DNA of 21,822 bases from a virus, in IMG/VR virus record IMGVR_UViG_3300020406_000032, positions 1-21,822 of that record. One strand, written 5' to 3'. Below the pieces are notes generated by a model, which saw nothing but the letters and a program-made list of their open reading frames with translations, was not told the origin of the DNA and ran no database searches. Shown one piece after another: positions 1 to 7,736 of the stretch (position 1 is the first letter of the stretch; every line of letters begins with the position of its first letter). The position numbers and the translations under genes are program-made.

Positions 1-1041
1 TTTAGTGGTACTATTTCTGGTTCTTCTGTAACCAGTATAACAAGACCTACTGGTGCGATTGCACATACTTCTGGTGCTGCTATTGAACTATATGAAATAG
101 ATGGAATACCATTAGACCAGATTAATAGAACTCATACATCAGTCCAAAATGTAGGAATAGATTCATACACAATCACAACTGCGAATACAGCTGCAACTCA
201 AACTGCAACTGCAACAACAGCCACTAATGCAACTGCTGGTATTAAGTTTGGTGGTACTACAACTGTTGCAACTGAAAATGCAATGATGGATGTTATGAAA
301 CCACTTGTAAGTAATGTTGAATATCCTAATACAAAAATTACTGCAAATATTAGAACGACAACTGCAACATCTGTTGATGGTTCACAAACATCATTTAATC
401 TACAATCTACTAGTGCATCTAGACCGATAGTATTAGGTAGAAACTATTATTATGATGTACCAAGAATGGTTGCATCAACTATTAATGAAACAAATGAATT
501 GAACTCATCTAAATCTTTCTTCTTAACTTTGACCATGACTTCAGAGTTTGATAACTTAACACCAGTCGTTGATTTAGATAGAGCATCTATCGCTGCTGTA
601 ACTCATAGAATTAATAATATTCAAAGTTCATCAGATGTTTATCCGACCTCGTTATTTGTTCCAGCAACTGAACCAGAGGGTGATAGTTTAGAAGCAATAT
701 ATCTAACACGACAAGTTCAGATGAAGAGTGCAGCTAATCAGATAAATGTTAAATTTGATGCAGTTAGACCAGCAACATCAACTATTGATGTAATGTTTAA
801 AACATTAAGAACAGATGACTCATCAGACTTTAATGATGTCGGTTATACTTTCTTTAATACAAACGGACAACCAGATGTTACTACTAACTCATCTACTACA
901 AGAGATGACTTTATAGAACACGAATACTCTGCAAAAGACCTTGCAGACTTCAATGCGTTCCAAATTAAAATAAGAATGAGAGGAACAGATTCTACTAACC
1001 CACCAATAATAAAAAGATTAAGGGTTGTTGCAACTGGATAA
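1..1041 (+). CDS. Large virion structural protein, C-terminal part (5' end outside window)
   Basis: The reading frame is open from base 1 and ends at a TAA at 1039-1041, so 346 residues of a longer protein are visible. An internal ATG at 283 is not a convincing start, because the frame upstream has the same Thr/Ala/Asn-rich composition and no ribosome site. The first ~90 residues are low-complexity Thr/Ala. The rest looks like a folded beta-rich domain ending in an I-K-R-L-R-V-V-A motif. Its position just before small fibre-like genes and upstream of gp13 resembles the large baseplate- or tail-associated structural proteins of marine T4-like phages (DUF4815-type proteins come to mind, from memory only). 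A role in the virion is well supported by context. The exact location, baseplate or fibre, is inference. The next gene starts 3 bases after the stop. Confidence 0.6.
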   Translation, partial: FSGTISGSSVTSITRPTGAIAHTSGAAIELYEIDGIPLDQINRTHTSVQNVGIDSYTITTANTAATQTATATTATNATAGIKFGGTTTVATENAMMDVMKPLVSNVEYPNTKITANIRTTTATSVDGSQTSFNLQSTSASRPIVLGRNYYYDVPRMVASTINETNELNSSKSFFLTLTMTSEFDNLTPVVDLDRASIAAVTHRINNIQSSSDVYPTSLFVPATEPEGDSLEAIYLTRQVQMKSAANQINVKFDAVRPATSTIDVMFKTLRTDDSSDFNDVGYTFFNTNGQPDVTTNSSTTRDDFIEHEYSAKDLADFNAFQIKIRMRGTDSTNPPIIKRLRVVATG

Positions 1042-1044
1042 ATT

Positions 1045-1275
1045 ATGTCAGAATTAAAAGTAAAAGATAAAGACTACTTAGTTAGAGACACTTACTCTGG
1101 TGCAATATTAAATACAGATGAAAGTGCATATAATAAAAGTAGAAAAATTAGAATGGAAGCACAAAGACAAAGAGATGAATTAAGAAATGCAGTTCGTGAG
1201 ATAAATACTATTAAGTCGGAAATGCACGAAATGAAAAGTATGATGAAACAAATATTAGAGAAGAGTAATGGCTGA
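1045..1275 (+). CDS. Small charged coiled-coil protein
   Basis: A 76-residue protein of unknown function. Residues 1-35 are polar and hold a Y-L-V-R-D-T-Y-S-G-A-I-L-N segment. Residues ~34-74 form one long, highly charged helix rich in Glu, Lys, Arg, Met and Ile with heptad-like spacing, so a coiled coil is likely. It starts 3 bases after the preceding structural gene and overlaps the next gene by 8 bases, so all three are probably co-translated late proteins. The initiation site is weak, consistent with coupling to the upstream gene. Small coiled-coil proteins in this position often bridge or trimerise tail components, but that role is inferred from context only. Confidence 0.6.
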   Translation: MSELKVKDKDYLVRDTYSGAILNTDESAYNKSRKIRMEAQRQRDELRNAVREINTIKSEMHEMKSMMKQILEKSNG

Positions 1276-1609
1276 TAGAAGTGTACTAGCATCAAATTCG
1301 TTTGAAACTTTTAGAACAACATTCAACTCAACTGCGAGTGATGTTGGTGATATCGCAAATCTACTAGCTGCAACTGGTACTATTGCATCTTCAACAGATA
1401 TAGTAGAAGCAATAGTAGCACTAAATGCTGTTGCTTTTGATGCAACTGCAAATATTTCTTTTAGTGGTAATAATACATTTTCTGGTAGTAGCACTTTTGC
1501 TGGTGTGACATTAAGTTCTGGTGCATTAACTTTTGCAGACGGAACTTCACAGTCAACAGCTGCAACAACACAAGGTTTTGCGATTGCAGTAGCGGTTGCA
1601 CTTGGATAA
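1268..1609 (+). CDS. Small tail-fibre-like structural protein
   Basis: A 113-residue protein. The N-terminal ~55 residues are Ser/Thr/Ala-rich and probably helical. Residues ~60-100 contain short repeats around N-N-T-F-S-G-S-S-T-F-A-G-V, followed by L-T-F-A-D-G-T-S-Q-S-T-A-A. This last motif is common near the C-terminus of phage tail-fibre proteins, where it forms a beta-strand stalk. The gene overlaps the previous one by 8 bases, and an AGAGAAG purine run just upstream of the ATG can serve as ribosome site. There is no signal peptide or membrane segment. A fibre or decoration role follows from the motif and the neighbourhood. Partner and location are unknown. Confidence 0.6.
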   Translation: MADRSVLASNSFETFRTTFNSTASDVGDIANLLAATGTIASSTDIVEAIVALNAVAFDATANISFSGNNTFSGSSTFAGVTLSSGALTFADGTSQSTAATTQGFAIAVAVALG

Positions 1610-1628
1610 ATAATAGAGAGAAACACAA

Positions 1629-2225
1629 ATGGCAAATAATTTTAAAAATTCATTCGTAAGTGTAAGTTCTGCTGGAGAATATTATCAGTCTAATGCAACT
1701 GACTCTTTAACAGGCCCACAAACAGTTTATACTGCAAACAATGGTTCTGGAGTAAATTCAATTCTTATTGAATTAGATGCAGCTAATACTGGTGCCTCTG
1801 CAATAACAGCAACTGCATATCTTCAAGACACTAGTGCAACATTAGGAACAATAACAAGTATTGCATCATCAAGTGATACTGCAACGGTAACTTGTGCTGG
1901 TGCTCACGGATTACAAACTGGTATGTATGTAAATGTAACTGGTTCTACAACAAACTATGTTAATGGAATATATAAGATTACAAGAACTGGTGCAAACACA
2001 TTTACATATACACAAAACTCAAGTGCATCAGATGGAAGTGCAGCGGGTACGATAGTAATCTACAAAGCATTTCATATTGTAAAAGATGCACCTATTCCAC
2101 CACAATCAACTCTTAAAATTGTGTCTGGACAAAAGGTTGTTTTAAATAGTAACGATAAAGTATTAGTATATGGAAGTGCAGCTACATTAGATGTTGTTGC
2201 ATCAATACTTGAAGATGTAACTTAA
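1629..2225 (+). CDS. Virion structural protein with an inserted beta module
   Basis: A 198-residue protein. The ends (about 1-72 and 145-198) read as one small beta-sandwich: N-N-F-K-N-S-F-V and V-Y-T-A-N-N at the front, then I-V-K-D-A-P-I-P-P and L-K-I-V-S-G-Q-K-V-V-L at the back. This is a pattern I recognise from short structural proteins of marine T4-like phages. Between them, residues ~73-143 form a second beta module (H-G-L-Q-T-G-M-Y-V-N-V-T-G followed by V-N-G-I-Y-K-I-T) of the type found as repeat units in tail fibres. The protein therefore looks like a host domain with a module inserted in a loop. A purine-rich AGAGAG precedes the ATG. Function is inferred from fold pattern and context. 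Confidence 0.6.
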   Translation: MANNFKNSFVSVSSAGEYYQSNATDSLTGPQTVYTANNGSGVNSILIELDAANTGASAITATAYLQDTSATLGTITSIASSSDTATVTCAGAHGLQTGMYVNVTGSTTNYVNGIYKITRTGANTFTYTQNSSASDGSAAGTIVIYKAFHIVKDAPIPPQSTLKIVSGQKVVLNSNDKVLVYGSAATLDVVASILEDVT

Positions 2226-2237
2226 TGGAGTTTGTAA

Positions 2238-3038
2238 ATGGCATATATAGGTAAACCATTTCTAAATGTTCCAGTCAATTCATTTGCAAAAGAAGATTTC
2301 GTAGGTTCTGATACTGGTACAAATAATAGTATTGCAAATTCACTTGTTCTTTCAAGAGAAGTGCCTGGACTTAATGCATCAAATGTTGAAGTTTTTGTAA
2401 ATAATATTAGACAAGAACCAGATGTTGCATACTTTATGAAAGACGATGCAAACGGTGTTCCAAAAATTTTAGAATTTTCAGAAGCACTAAGTTCTGGTGA
2501 TGAAATCTATATTATACATAAAGGTTTAGGGCCAGGCACAGAAAAATCTGGTATTGCAGCTGGTTCAATCACTGCATCTCTTTTAGACGACACTTTAAAA
2601 ACATTTACATTAGATACATTTACTGGTGATGGTTCTACGGTTGCATTTGTAACTTCTTCTACTATTTCAGCTGCAAGTGCATTATTAGTAACGATTGACG
2701 GTATTGTTCAAAAACCTTCATCAAATTATTCTACATCTGGTGCAACTGTTACATTTACATCTGCTCCATCTGCATCAGCAGAAATAGAAGTTAGAGATTT
2801 AGGAATCAAAACATCAGTAAGAAGAGGAACTGGTTTTAATTTAGATACACTCACAGTAAGTGGTGGTTCAACAACCACTATGACATTATCACACGAAGTT
2901 CTAGTAAATGATGTATTTATTTTTATCAATGGAGTTTGTCAAATTCCAACATCTGCTTATTCTATAAGTGGAACAACCGTGACCTTTGCATCTGCATTAT
3001 CAGACGGTGATGTTGTAGTTGCAAGATACCAGAGATAA
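2238..3038 (+). CDS. Tail-fibre-like protein with three beta repeats
   Basis: A 266-residue protein made of three copies of a ~60-residue beta module, at about residues 35-95, 125-190 and 205-265. Each copy runs: a Leu/Thr-rich strand, then V-x-V-F/T-I-(N/D)-(N/G)-I-x-Q-x-P, then Y-x-x-S-G, then V-T-F-x-x-A-L-x-x-G-D. This module is typical of marine and T7-like phage fibre proteins and suggests an elongated rod. A GGAG-type ribosome site lies just upstream, in the gap after the preceding stop. The gene is followed after only 2 bases by the first glycine-rich fibre gene, so this protein may be an adaptor or shaft for those fibres. That link is inference. Confidence 0.7.
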   Translation: MAYIGKPFLNVPVNSFAKEDFVGSDTGTNNSIANSLVLSREVPGLNASNVEVFVNNIRQEPDVAYFMKDDANGVPKILEFSEALSSGDEIYIIHKGLGPGTEKSGIAAGSITASLLDDTLKTFTLDTFTGDGSTVAFVTSSTISAASALLVTIDGIVQKPSSNYSTSGATVTFTSAPSASAEIEVRDLGIKTSVRRGTGFNLDTLTVSGGSTTTMTLSHEVLVNDVFIFINGVCQIPTSAYSISGTTVTFASALSDGDVVVARYQR

Positions 3039-3040
3039 AA

Positions 3041-4819
3041 ATGCCATTAACAACTATTAAATCATCAAACATAAAAGACTCAGAAATAAAAGATGCAGAT
3101 ATTAGTCCAACTGCTGGTATTACAGAATCTAAAATTACTGGATTAGATGCAAATCAAATTAGTGCAAATGCATTTAATATTGGTGTGTTAGGTTTTAAGA
3201 TGGCAGTAAGTGATGGACTTACTATTTTCAATCTAGTAGATGGTGTCGTAGATGAATTTAATGATGAGTCTGGTGTAGATACTGCCGAAAATAGTAATGC
3301 ATCTTATGATGCTACTTCTGATTTCTATGCAAATCAATCTTTAAATCAACCTTTACCAGCTCCACAAATAGGAAGAACATCTATAACATCTACTGGTTCT
3401 GGAACATATTCTGTTGAACCTACAACATCGGCAGTTGATGTTTTAGTTGTTGGAGGAGGTGGTTCTGGTGGTGCTGGTGGATATAATAATACTGCTGGTG
3501 GAGGTGGTGGTGCTGGTGGTTTAATATTTTATGAAGATTATCCAGTAACTGGTGGTAGTAGTATTCCAGTATCAGTAGGTGCTGGTGGTAGAAGTGCTGG
3601 AGGGGGTGGCCCAAATGGGACTGGGTCAAGTGGTTATGAACCTTTCCAACCACAAAGATTCACTTACAGTTTTCCAGTGATGCCAAGTGCTAATAATCAA
3701 TCATATTATTCTCCAGGCGAACAAGGTACAGATTCAGTTTTTAATGCAGCTCCAGCATTAGTTTTAACTGCTGAAGGTGGTGGTGCTGGTGGTGGATACG
3801 CAACCACAGTTTATGTTCCTTGGCCAACAGCAGAAAATTTTGAACAAACAGTAATAAAAGGTGGTAGTGCTGGTGGTACTGGTTCATATAGTACAGAAGA
3901 TAATTCTGAATCACCAGAAGCAGAACACGCATCTACTCAAGTTACAAATCATCCAGTTCCTGGCTTGTCAAATGACCCTTTACCTGGCACACCAATAAAT
4001 GCTAGGGGTGCATTTGGTAATTCTGGTGGGGTATCAAGTGGAACTGCAACAAATTCTACACACTGCACATCTGGTGGTGGTGGTGGTGCTGGAACTTCTG
4101 GTGGAGATGGTATTGCTACACCAGAAACTGGTGGTGCTGGTGGAGAGGGTTTAAATTACAATATTGCAGATGGTTCAACACCAGTAGGATATGCTGGTGG
4201 CGGTGGAGGAGGTGGTGCTGATACTGCACCTCCTAGTGAAAGTGTTCCTTATGGTGGAGGTGTAGGACAGAATACAACTGCACAATCAAGTTCACCTTGG
4301 GCACCGATATCAAGTCCTTATAGTCCAGTGATTGCTGGTACTGAAGGATATTTTGGTACTGATGGTGTTGCTAATCGTGGTGGTGGTTCTGGTGGTGGTC
4401 ATGTGGAAGGAACAAGTCCTAATGCAGAAGTTGGTGTAAGTGGTATAGCTGGTTCTGGTGTTATTATTGTTGCAGAGTCTAAAGGAAATATTACACAGTC
4501 AAGTATGACTTTAATATCTGATACATTCACTGCAAACTCAACTCCTTCAACTGCAAGAATAGTTTTATTTGCAGAGTTACCAGATGGAACATCTGATTTT
4601 ACAGTTTCTGCAACAAGAGACAACACAAACTTTGATGCTATAACATTAACCGATGAAGGATATGCAGCTGGTTCTTCTGGAACAAAAATATTTACTGGTT
4701 CAACACCTTTAACTGGAGCTGCGCCTGGACAACCTCAAGTGCAATTAAGATGGAAAGTAGTAGGTTCATCTTTGACTGGTAATAACAAAATTCATGGTGT
4801 TGCATTGCAGTGGAAATAA
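3041..4819 (+). CDS. Glycine-rich tail fibre / adhesin (paralogue A)
   Basis: A 592-residue protein, one of four paralogues in this window. Residues 1-44 carry an I-K-D-S-E-I-K-D-A-D-I-S-P type repeat, as in many fibre attachment regions. Residues 45-96 (bases 3173-3328) are a conserved module: F-N-I-G-V-L-G-F-K, then L-V-D-G-V-V-D-E-F and D-T-A-E-N. A variable core (~130-480) starts V-D-V-L-V-V-G-G-G-G and is packed with GGG/GGA motifs plus Pro/Tyr-rich loops, and includes N-I-A-D-G-S-T-P and N-H-P-V-P. The last 106 residues (bases 4499-4819) are a conserved beta domain ending I-H-G-V-A-L-Q-W-K. Glycine-rich cores of this sort form polyglycine-II bundles in the T-even-type adhesin gp38 (phage S16), so receptor binding is plausible. 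Phage glycine-rich domain PF21722 may match. No chaperone gene is recognisable nearby. Confidence 0.75.
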   Translation: MPLTTIKSSNIKDSEIKDADISPTAGITESKITGLDANQISANAFNIGVLGFKMAVSDGLTIFNLVDGVVDEFNDESGVDTAENSNASYDATSDFYANQSLNQPLPAPQIGRTSITSTGSGTYSVEPTTSAVDVLVVGGGGSGGAGGYNNTAGGGGGAGGLIFYEDYPVTGGSSIPVSVGAGGRSAGGGGPNGTGSSGYEPFQPQRFTYSFPVMPSANNQSYYSPGEQGTDSVFNAAPALVLTAEGGGAGGGYATTVYVPWPTAENFEQTVIKGGSAGGTGSYSTEDNSESPEAEHASTQVTNHPVPGLSNDPLPGTPINARGAFGNSGGVSSGTATNSTHCTSGGGGGAGTSGGDGIATPETGGAGGEGLNYNIADGSTPVGYAGGGGGGGADTAPPSESVPYGGGVGQNTTAQSSSPWAPISSPYSPVIAGTEGYFGTDGVANRGGGSGGGHVEGTSPNAEVGVSGIAGSGVIIVAESKGNITQSSMTLISDTFTANSTPSTARIVLFAELPDGTSDFTVSATRDNTNFDAITLTDEGYAAGSSGTKIFTGSTPLTGAAPGQPQVQLRWKVVGSSLTGNNKIHGVALQWK

Positions 4820-4822
4820 ATT

Positions 4823-6526
4823 ATGCCAAATCCAAATACTGGTTTAACTCAGATAAAATCAACTGACATCACAGATGGTATAATCACTGATGCAAAAATA
4901 TCCCCTAGTGCAAATATCACATCAACAAAAACTGGAATTGCAACTGATTTAACTGACACAAATAATCCTTTTAATATCGGTGTATTAGGATTTAAACACG
5001 CAGTCAATGAAGGTTTGACAATATTTAATTTAGTAGATGGTATTGTTGATGAGTTTCACAGTGAAGGTGGTATAGATACTTCAGAAAATTCAAACGCAAC
5101 TTATGATGCAACATCAGATTTTTATTCAAATGATAGCACTGCACCATCACCAGCAACAACAAATATACAAGCATTTTGGCACAATGACGGCACCTTTAAT
5201 GATAATGAGTCAACAGATGGTGGTGGAGCTTCTAATAATGAAGTATCACCATTTACATATACTGCACCACCAACAGCAAAAGCAGTTGATTTATTAGTAA
5301 TAGGTGGTGGAGGAGCTGGTGGTTTAGGTGTAACTGGTTCAATGGTAGGTTCTGGTGGTGGAGGAGGTGCTGGTGGTTTAGTTTATATTGAAAACTTTCC
5401 AGTAGTTCCTGGCGGCACTTATCCTATTACAGTTGGTGCTGGAGGTCAAGATGAACCTAATGGAGGTACATCTGGTGCAGACACAACATTTACATCACCA
5501 ACACCAACTCCTTTCGGCACAAGTATTGTAGGTGAAGGTGGAGGTGCTGGTGGTAATTATAATGGGCCAACTGGTTCTGAATATGGATTTGAAGGTGGTT
5601 CAAGTGGTGGTCACGGATGGGCAGGAGTTAATGCATTAGAAGAATTTACACAAGCAACAAATCATCCTATACCAGGCATAACACCAGCTGGAGATAATGC
5701 TGTTGACCAAAGTCCTAGTCTTAATTTACAAGGTAGTTATGGTGGAGATGGTGCTCAAGCTATTTTGTCTGGAGAATATGTAACTGGAGCAGGAGGTGGT
5801 GCTGGTGAAAATGCTACAAATGGAGGTTCTAATACATACTCAGTTGGTGGTGCTGGATTACCATATGATATTGCAGATGGTTCAACTCCGATAGTTTATG
5901 CTGGTGGTGGAGGTGGTGCTAGTGGATATCCTATTCCTTCACCATATAGTCCAGAGGCCCCAGGCGGAGGTGGTAGAGGTATAGGTGGTACAAATTCTCA
6001 AGCAGAACCAGCTGATGCAACTCCACAAAGTCCATTGTTGAACGGAACATCTCCTCCTCAGTTTGGGCCACAGATTGCAGCCCTATCCTTTGGTGGCGGT
6101 GGAGGTGGTGGAGGTAATAATGGTGGTTCTGGTACAACACCAGCTGGTGGTGGTAATGGTGGAAGTGGTGTTGTTTATGCCTCTGTTTCAATAACTGGTA
6201 GTAATTCAAGTTCTATGACTTTAATATCTGACACATTTACTGCAAATGCAACACCAAGTAAAGCAAGACTTGTATTATTTGCAGAAATACCAGACGATTT
6301 AAATACAGATATAAACGCATCAGTAACAAGAGATAATACAACATTCAATTCTATTACATTAAAAGATGAAGGTTTTCAAGCAGGAAGTTCTGGTATTAAG
6401 ATATTTTCTGGTAGTACACCTTTAACTGGTAGTGCAAGTCCTCAAGTTCAATTAAGATGGAAAATAGTAGGTTCATCACTTACTGGTCAAAATAAAATTC
6501 ATGGTGTAGCTCTCCAATGGGCATAG
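4823..6526 (+). CDS. Glycine-rich tail fibre / adhesin (paralogue B)
   Basis: A 567-residue protein, tandem to paralogue A with a 3-base gap and a weak ribosome site. The conserved N-terminal module is at residues 50-101 (bases 4970-5125; F-N-I-G-V-L-G-F-K, V-D-G-I-V-D-E-F). The glycine-rich core (~155-455) starts V-D-L-L-V-I-G-G-G-G and keeps the D-I-A-D-G-S-T-P box and a T-N-H-P-I-P-G box, but its loops differ from A in sequence and length. The conserved C-terminal domain spans bases 6209-6526 and ends I-H-G-V-A-L-Q-W-A. The core suggests a polyglycine-type adhesin head with variable tip loops. The terminal bases CAATGGGCATAG also contain an out-of-frame ATG that opens an eight-codon frame whose TGA overlaps the next gene's ATG. 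Confidence 0.75.
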   Translation: MPNPNTGLTQIKSTDITDGIITDAKISPSANITSTKTGIATDLTDTNNPFNIGVLGFKHAVNEGLTIFNLVDGIVDEFHSEGGIDTSENSNATYDATSDFYSNDSTAPSPATTNIQAFWHNDGTFNDNESTDGGGASNNEVSPFTYTAPPTAKAVDLLVIGGGGAGGLGVTGSMVGSGGGGGAGGLVYIENFPVVPGGTYPITVGAGGQDEPNGGTSGADTTFTSPTPTPFGTSIVGEGGGAGGNYNGPTGSEYGFEGGSSGGHGWAGVNALEEFTQATNHPIPGITPAGDNAVDQSPSLNLQGSYGGDGAQAILSGEYVTGAGGGAGENATNGGSNTYSVGGAGLPYDIADGSTPIVYAGGGGGASGYPIPSPYSPEAPGGGGRGIGGTNSQAEPADATPQSPLLNGTSPPQFGPQIAALSFGGGGGGGGNNGGSGTTPAGGGNGGSGVVYASVSITGSNSSSMTLISDTFTANATPSKARLVLFAEIPDDLNTDINASVTRDNTTFNSITLKDEGFQAGSSGIKIFSGSTPLTGSASPQVQLRWKIVGSSLTGQNKIHGVALQWA

Positions 6527-6539
6527 TATATATATTATT

Positions 6540-7052
6540 ATGAAAATATTTAAACAAAAATACAAAACTCCGACAAAAAAAGAATTTCCCCCAATCGTAA
6601 CTTATCACGATAAAAGATACGGTGGTACGATGGTTGATGAACAAGGTCGTTTCTATACAGTAGAAGATGAAACACAAAGACTGTTTCGTTGGGAACGAAT
6701 GATTCGTAAAAAAGAAAGAACTCAAGAACAAATTAAAACTTGGATTGCAATCAAAGAGGGAAGATATCACAAAAAAAATTATTATATGAATAATAATAAT
6801 AGTAAACAACATTTTCACTGGAATAAAATGCCGAAACCTAAAACTGGTGGTAAATTATCTAGAAGATTAGATGGTGGTTGGGTAGAGGAATATAAACCAG
6901 CAAAATCTACACGATTACATAAATGGTTGCAAGATGCAAAAGAGGGAAAAGTTTTTAATGGACAAAAACATAGAACTAAACAATGGTTAATAAAACCCAC
7001 TAATGCAGATGTTGAACAAATAAAAAACCCTATTGACATTGAAAAAAAATAA
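6540..7052 (+). CDS. Highly basic protein of unknown function
   Basis: A 170-residue protein I do not recognise. It is extremely rich in Lys and Arg with many aromatic residues and few hydrophobic stretches, so it has no membrane segment or signal peptide. Visible features are K-E-F-P-P-I-V-T-Y-H near residues 14-23, F-R-W-E-R-M-I-R-K-K-E-R near 49-60, an Asn run at 83-87, and a half from ~91 on with W-V-E-E-Y-K-P-A-K and H-R-T-K-Q-W-L. Such a charge could mean nucleic-acid binding or packing against DNA in the head, but this is only inference. It sits between the fibre pair and the oxygenase pair. Its last codons contain the -35 element of the promoter for the next gene. There is no clear ribosome site before its ATG, which lies in an AT-only run. 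Confidence 0.55.
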   Translation: MKIFKQKYKTPTKKEFPPIVTYHDKRYGGTMVDEQGRFYTVEDETQRLFRWERMIRKKERTQEQIKTWIAIKEGRYHKKNYYMNNNNSKQHFHWNKMPKPKTGGKLSRRLDGGWVEEYKPAKSTRLHKWLQDAKEGKVFNGQKHRTKQWLIKPTNADVEQIKNPIDIEKK

Positions 7053-7060
7053 GTTATAAT
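7033..7060 (+). promoter_or_regulatory. Sigma70-like promoter (TTGACA, 16 bp, TATAAT)
   Basis: A perfect TTGACA at 7033-7038 and a perfect TATAAT at 7055-7060 are separated by 16 bases. The start of transcription would fall near 7067, about 13 bases before the ATG at 7080, with an AAGG-type ribosome site at 7067-7070. This is a host-vegetative (phage early) promoter pattern in the middle of late structural genes. The -35 box lies inside the last codons of the preceding gene, and the region is AT-rich, so a chance -10 match is easy. The joint match with near-ideal spacing is what supports the call. Confidence 0.55.
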
Positions 7061-7079
7061 AATTAAAAGGTGAAAAATT

Positions 7080-7736
7080 ATGAGTAAATTTACAGACACA
7101 GAGATTGATACTCTGGAACTTCCTAAAGAAGAAGAAAAAAAAGAAGAAACCCAAGAACAAAATATTGTTGAACCAGATGATAAAAATATTGTCAAACTGG
7201 TCGGTAATAAAAATATAGTTTCTATATTAACATCACAATTTTTTGCAGAGAAAGAGTGTGATGCGATAATAAAAGAAACAGTCAAAGAGTTATGGGTTGA
7301 TAGTTCATTAAAAGGTGTAAGAAAAGCAACACAACAATCTTTACCTATGAACGATAAAGGTTGGCCTTATACTAAAGTATTGGAACTTGCACAACAAGCT
7401 AATAATAAGAATTTTAAAATGCAACTTGCTGGTTTCTATCAAGCAGACAATCCACAAATAGTTTGTTATAAGAACAAAGATATGTATAATTATCATTTAG
7501 ACATAGGAAACAATGCACCATTTAGAAAATTAACTTTTATTATTCAATTATCTGACACCAAAGATTACGATGGTGGACATATTGAATTAATGAATATGAA
7601 CACGGATAATAAATTATTTAGAGAAAAAGGTCAAATAATTATATTCCCATCTTTTGTTCCTTGGCGTGTTACCAAAGTCACAAAGGGTGTAAGAAATTGT
7701 ATTGAGGGTTGGTTACACGGCCCAAGTTATGTATGA
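7080..7736 (+). CDS. 2-oxoglutarate/Fe(II) oxygenase-family protein, distal iron His replaced
   Basis: A 218-residue protein of the prolyl-4-hydroxylase-like (PKHD/PiuC-type) 2OG-Fe(II) oxygenase fold. Residues 1-40 are an acidic, Glu/Lys-rich leader. The jelly-roll core shows Y-x-x-H-L-D (H139, D141, the proximal iron pair), R-K-L-T-F-I-I-Q-L (149-157), Y-D-G-G-H-I-E-L (163-170), F-P-S-F (189-192) and T-K-G-V-R...G-W-x-x-G-P with the likely 2-oxoglutarate-binding R205. The family normally has His two residues before the V-T of F-P-S-x-x-x-H-R-V-T; here that position is W195 (TGG at 7662-7664). The protein may therefore bind iron abnormally or be non-catalytic. Substrate unknown. It overlaps the next oxygenase gene by 4 bases (ATGA) and has its own sigma70-like promoter. 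Confidence 0.8.
   Translation: MSKFTDTEIDTLELPKEEEKKEETQEQNIVEPDDKNIVKLVGNKNIVSILTSQFFAEKECDAIIKETVKELWVDSSLKGVRKATQQSLPMNDKGWPYTKVLELAQQANNKNFKMQLAGFYQADNPQIVCYKNKDMYNYHLDIGNNAPFRKLTFIIQLSDTKDYDGGHIELMNMNTDNKLFREKGQIIIFPSFVPWRVTKVTKGVRNCIEGWLHGPSYV

Noticed and set aside
1605-1612. GATAAATA, a 7/8 late-promoter-like word before the gene at 1629
   Set aside because: It overlaps the previous stop codon and would leave a leader too short for the ribosome site.
4070-4100. GGT triplet run as a slippage-type contingency repeat
   Set aside because: Triplet changes would keep the frame, runs are short, and mixed GGT/GGA/GCT codons break them up.
7709-7732. TTG start extending the second oxygenase by eight residues
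   Set aside because: The ATG at 7733 forms a classic ATGA overlap and the extension has no family likeness.
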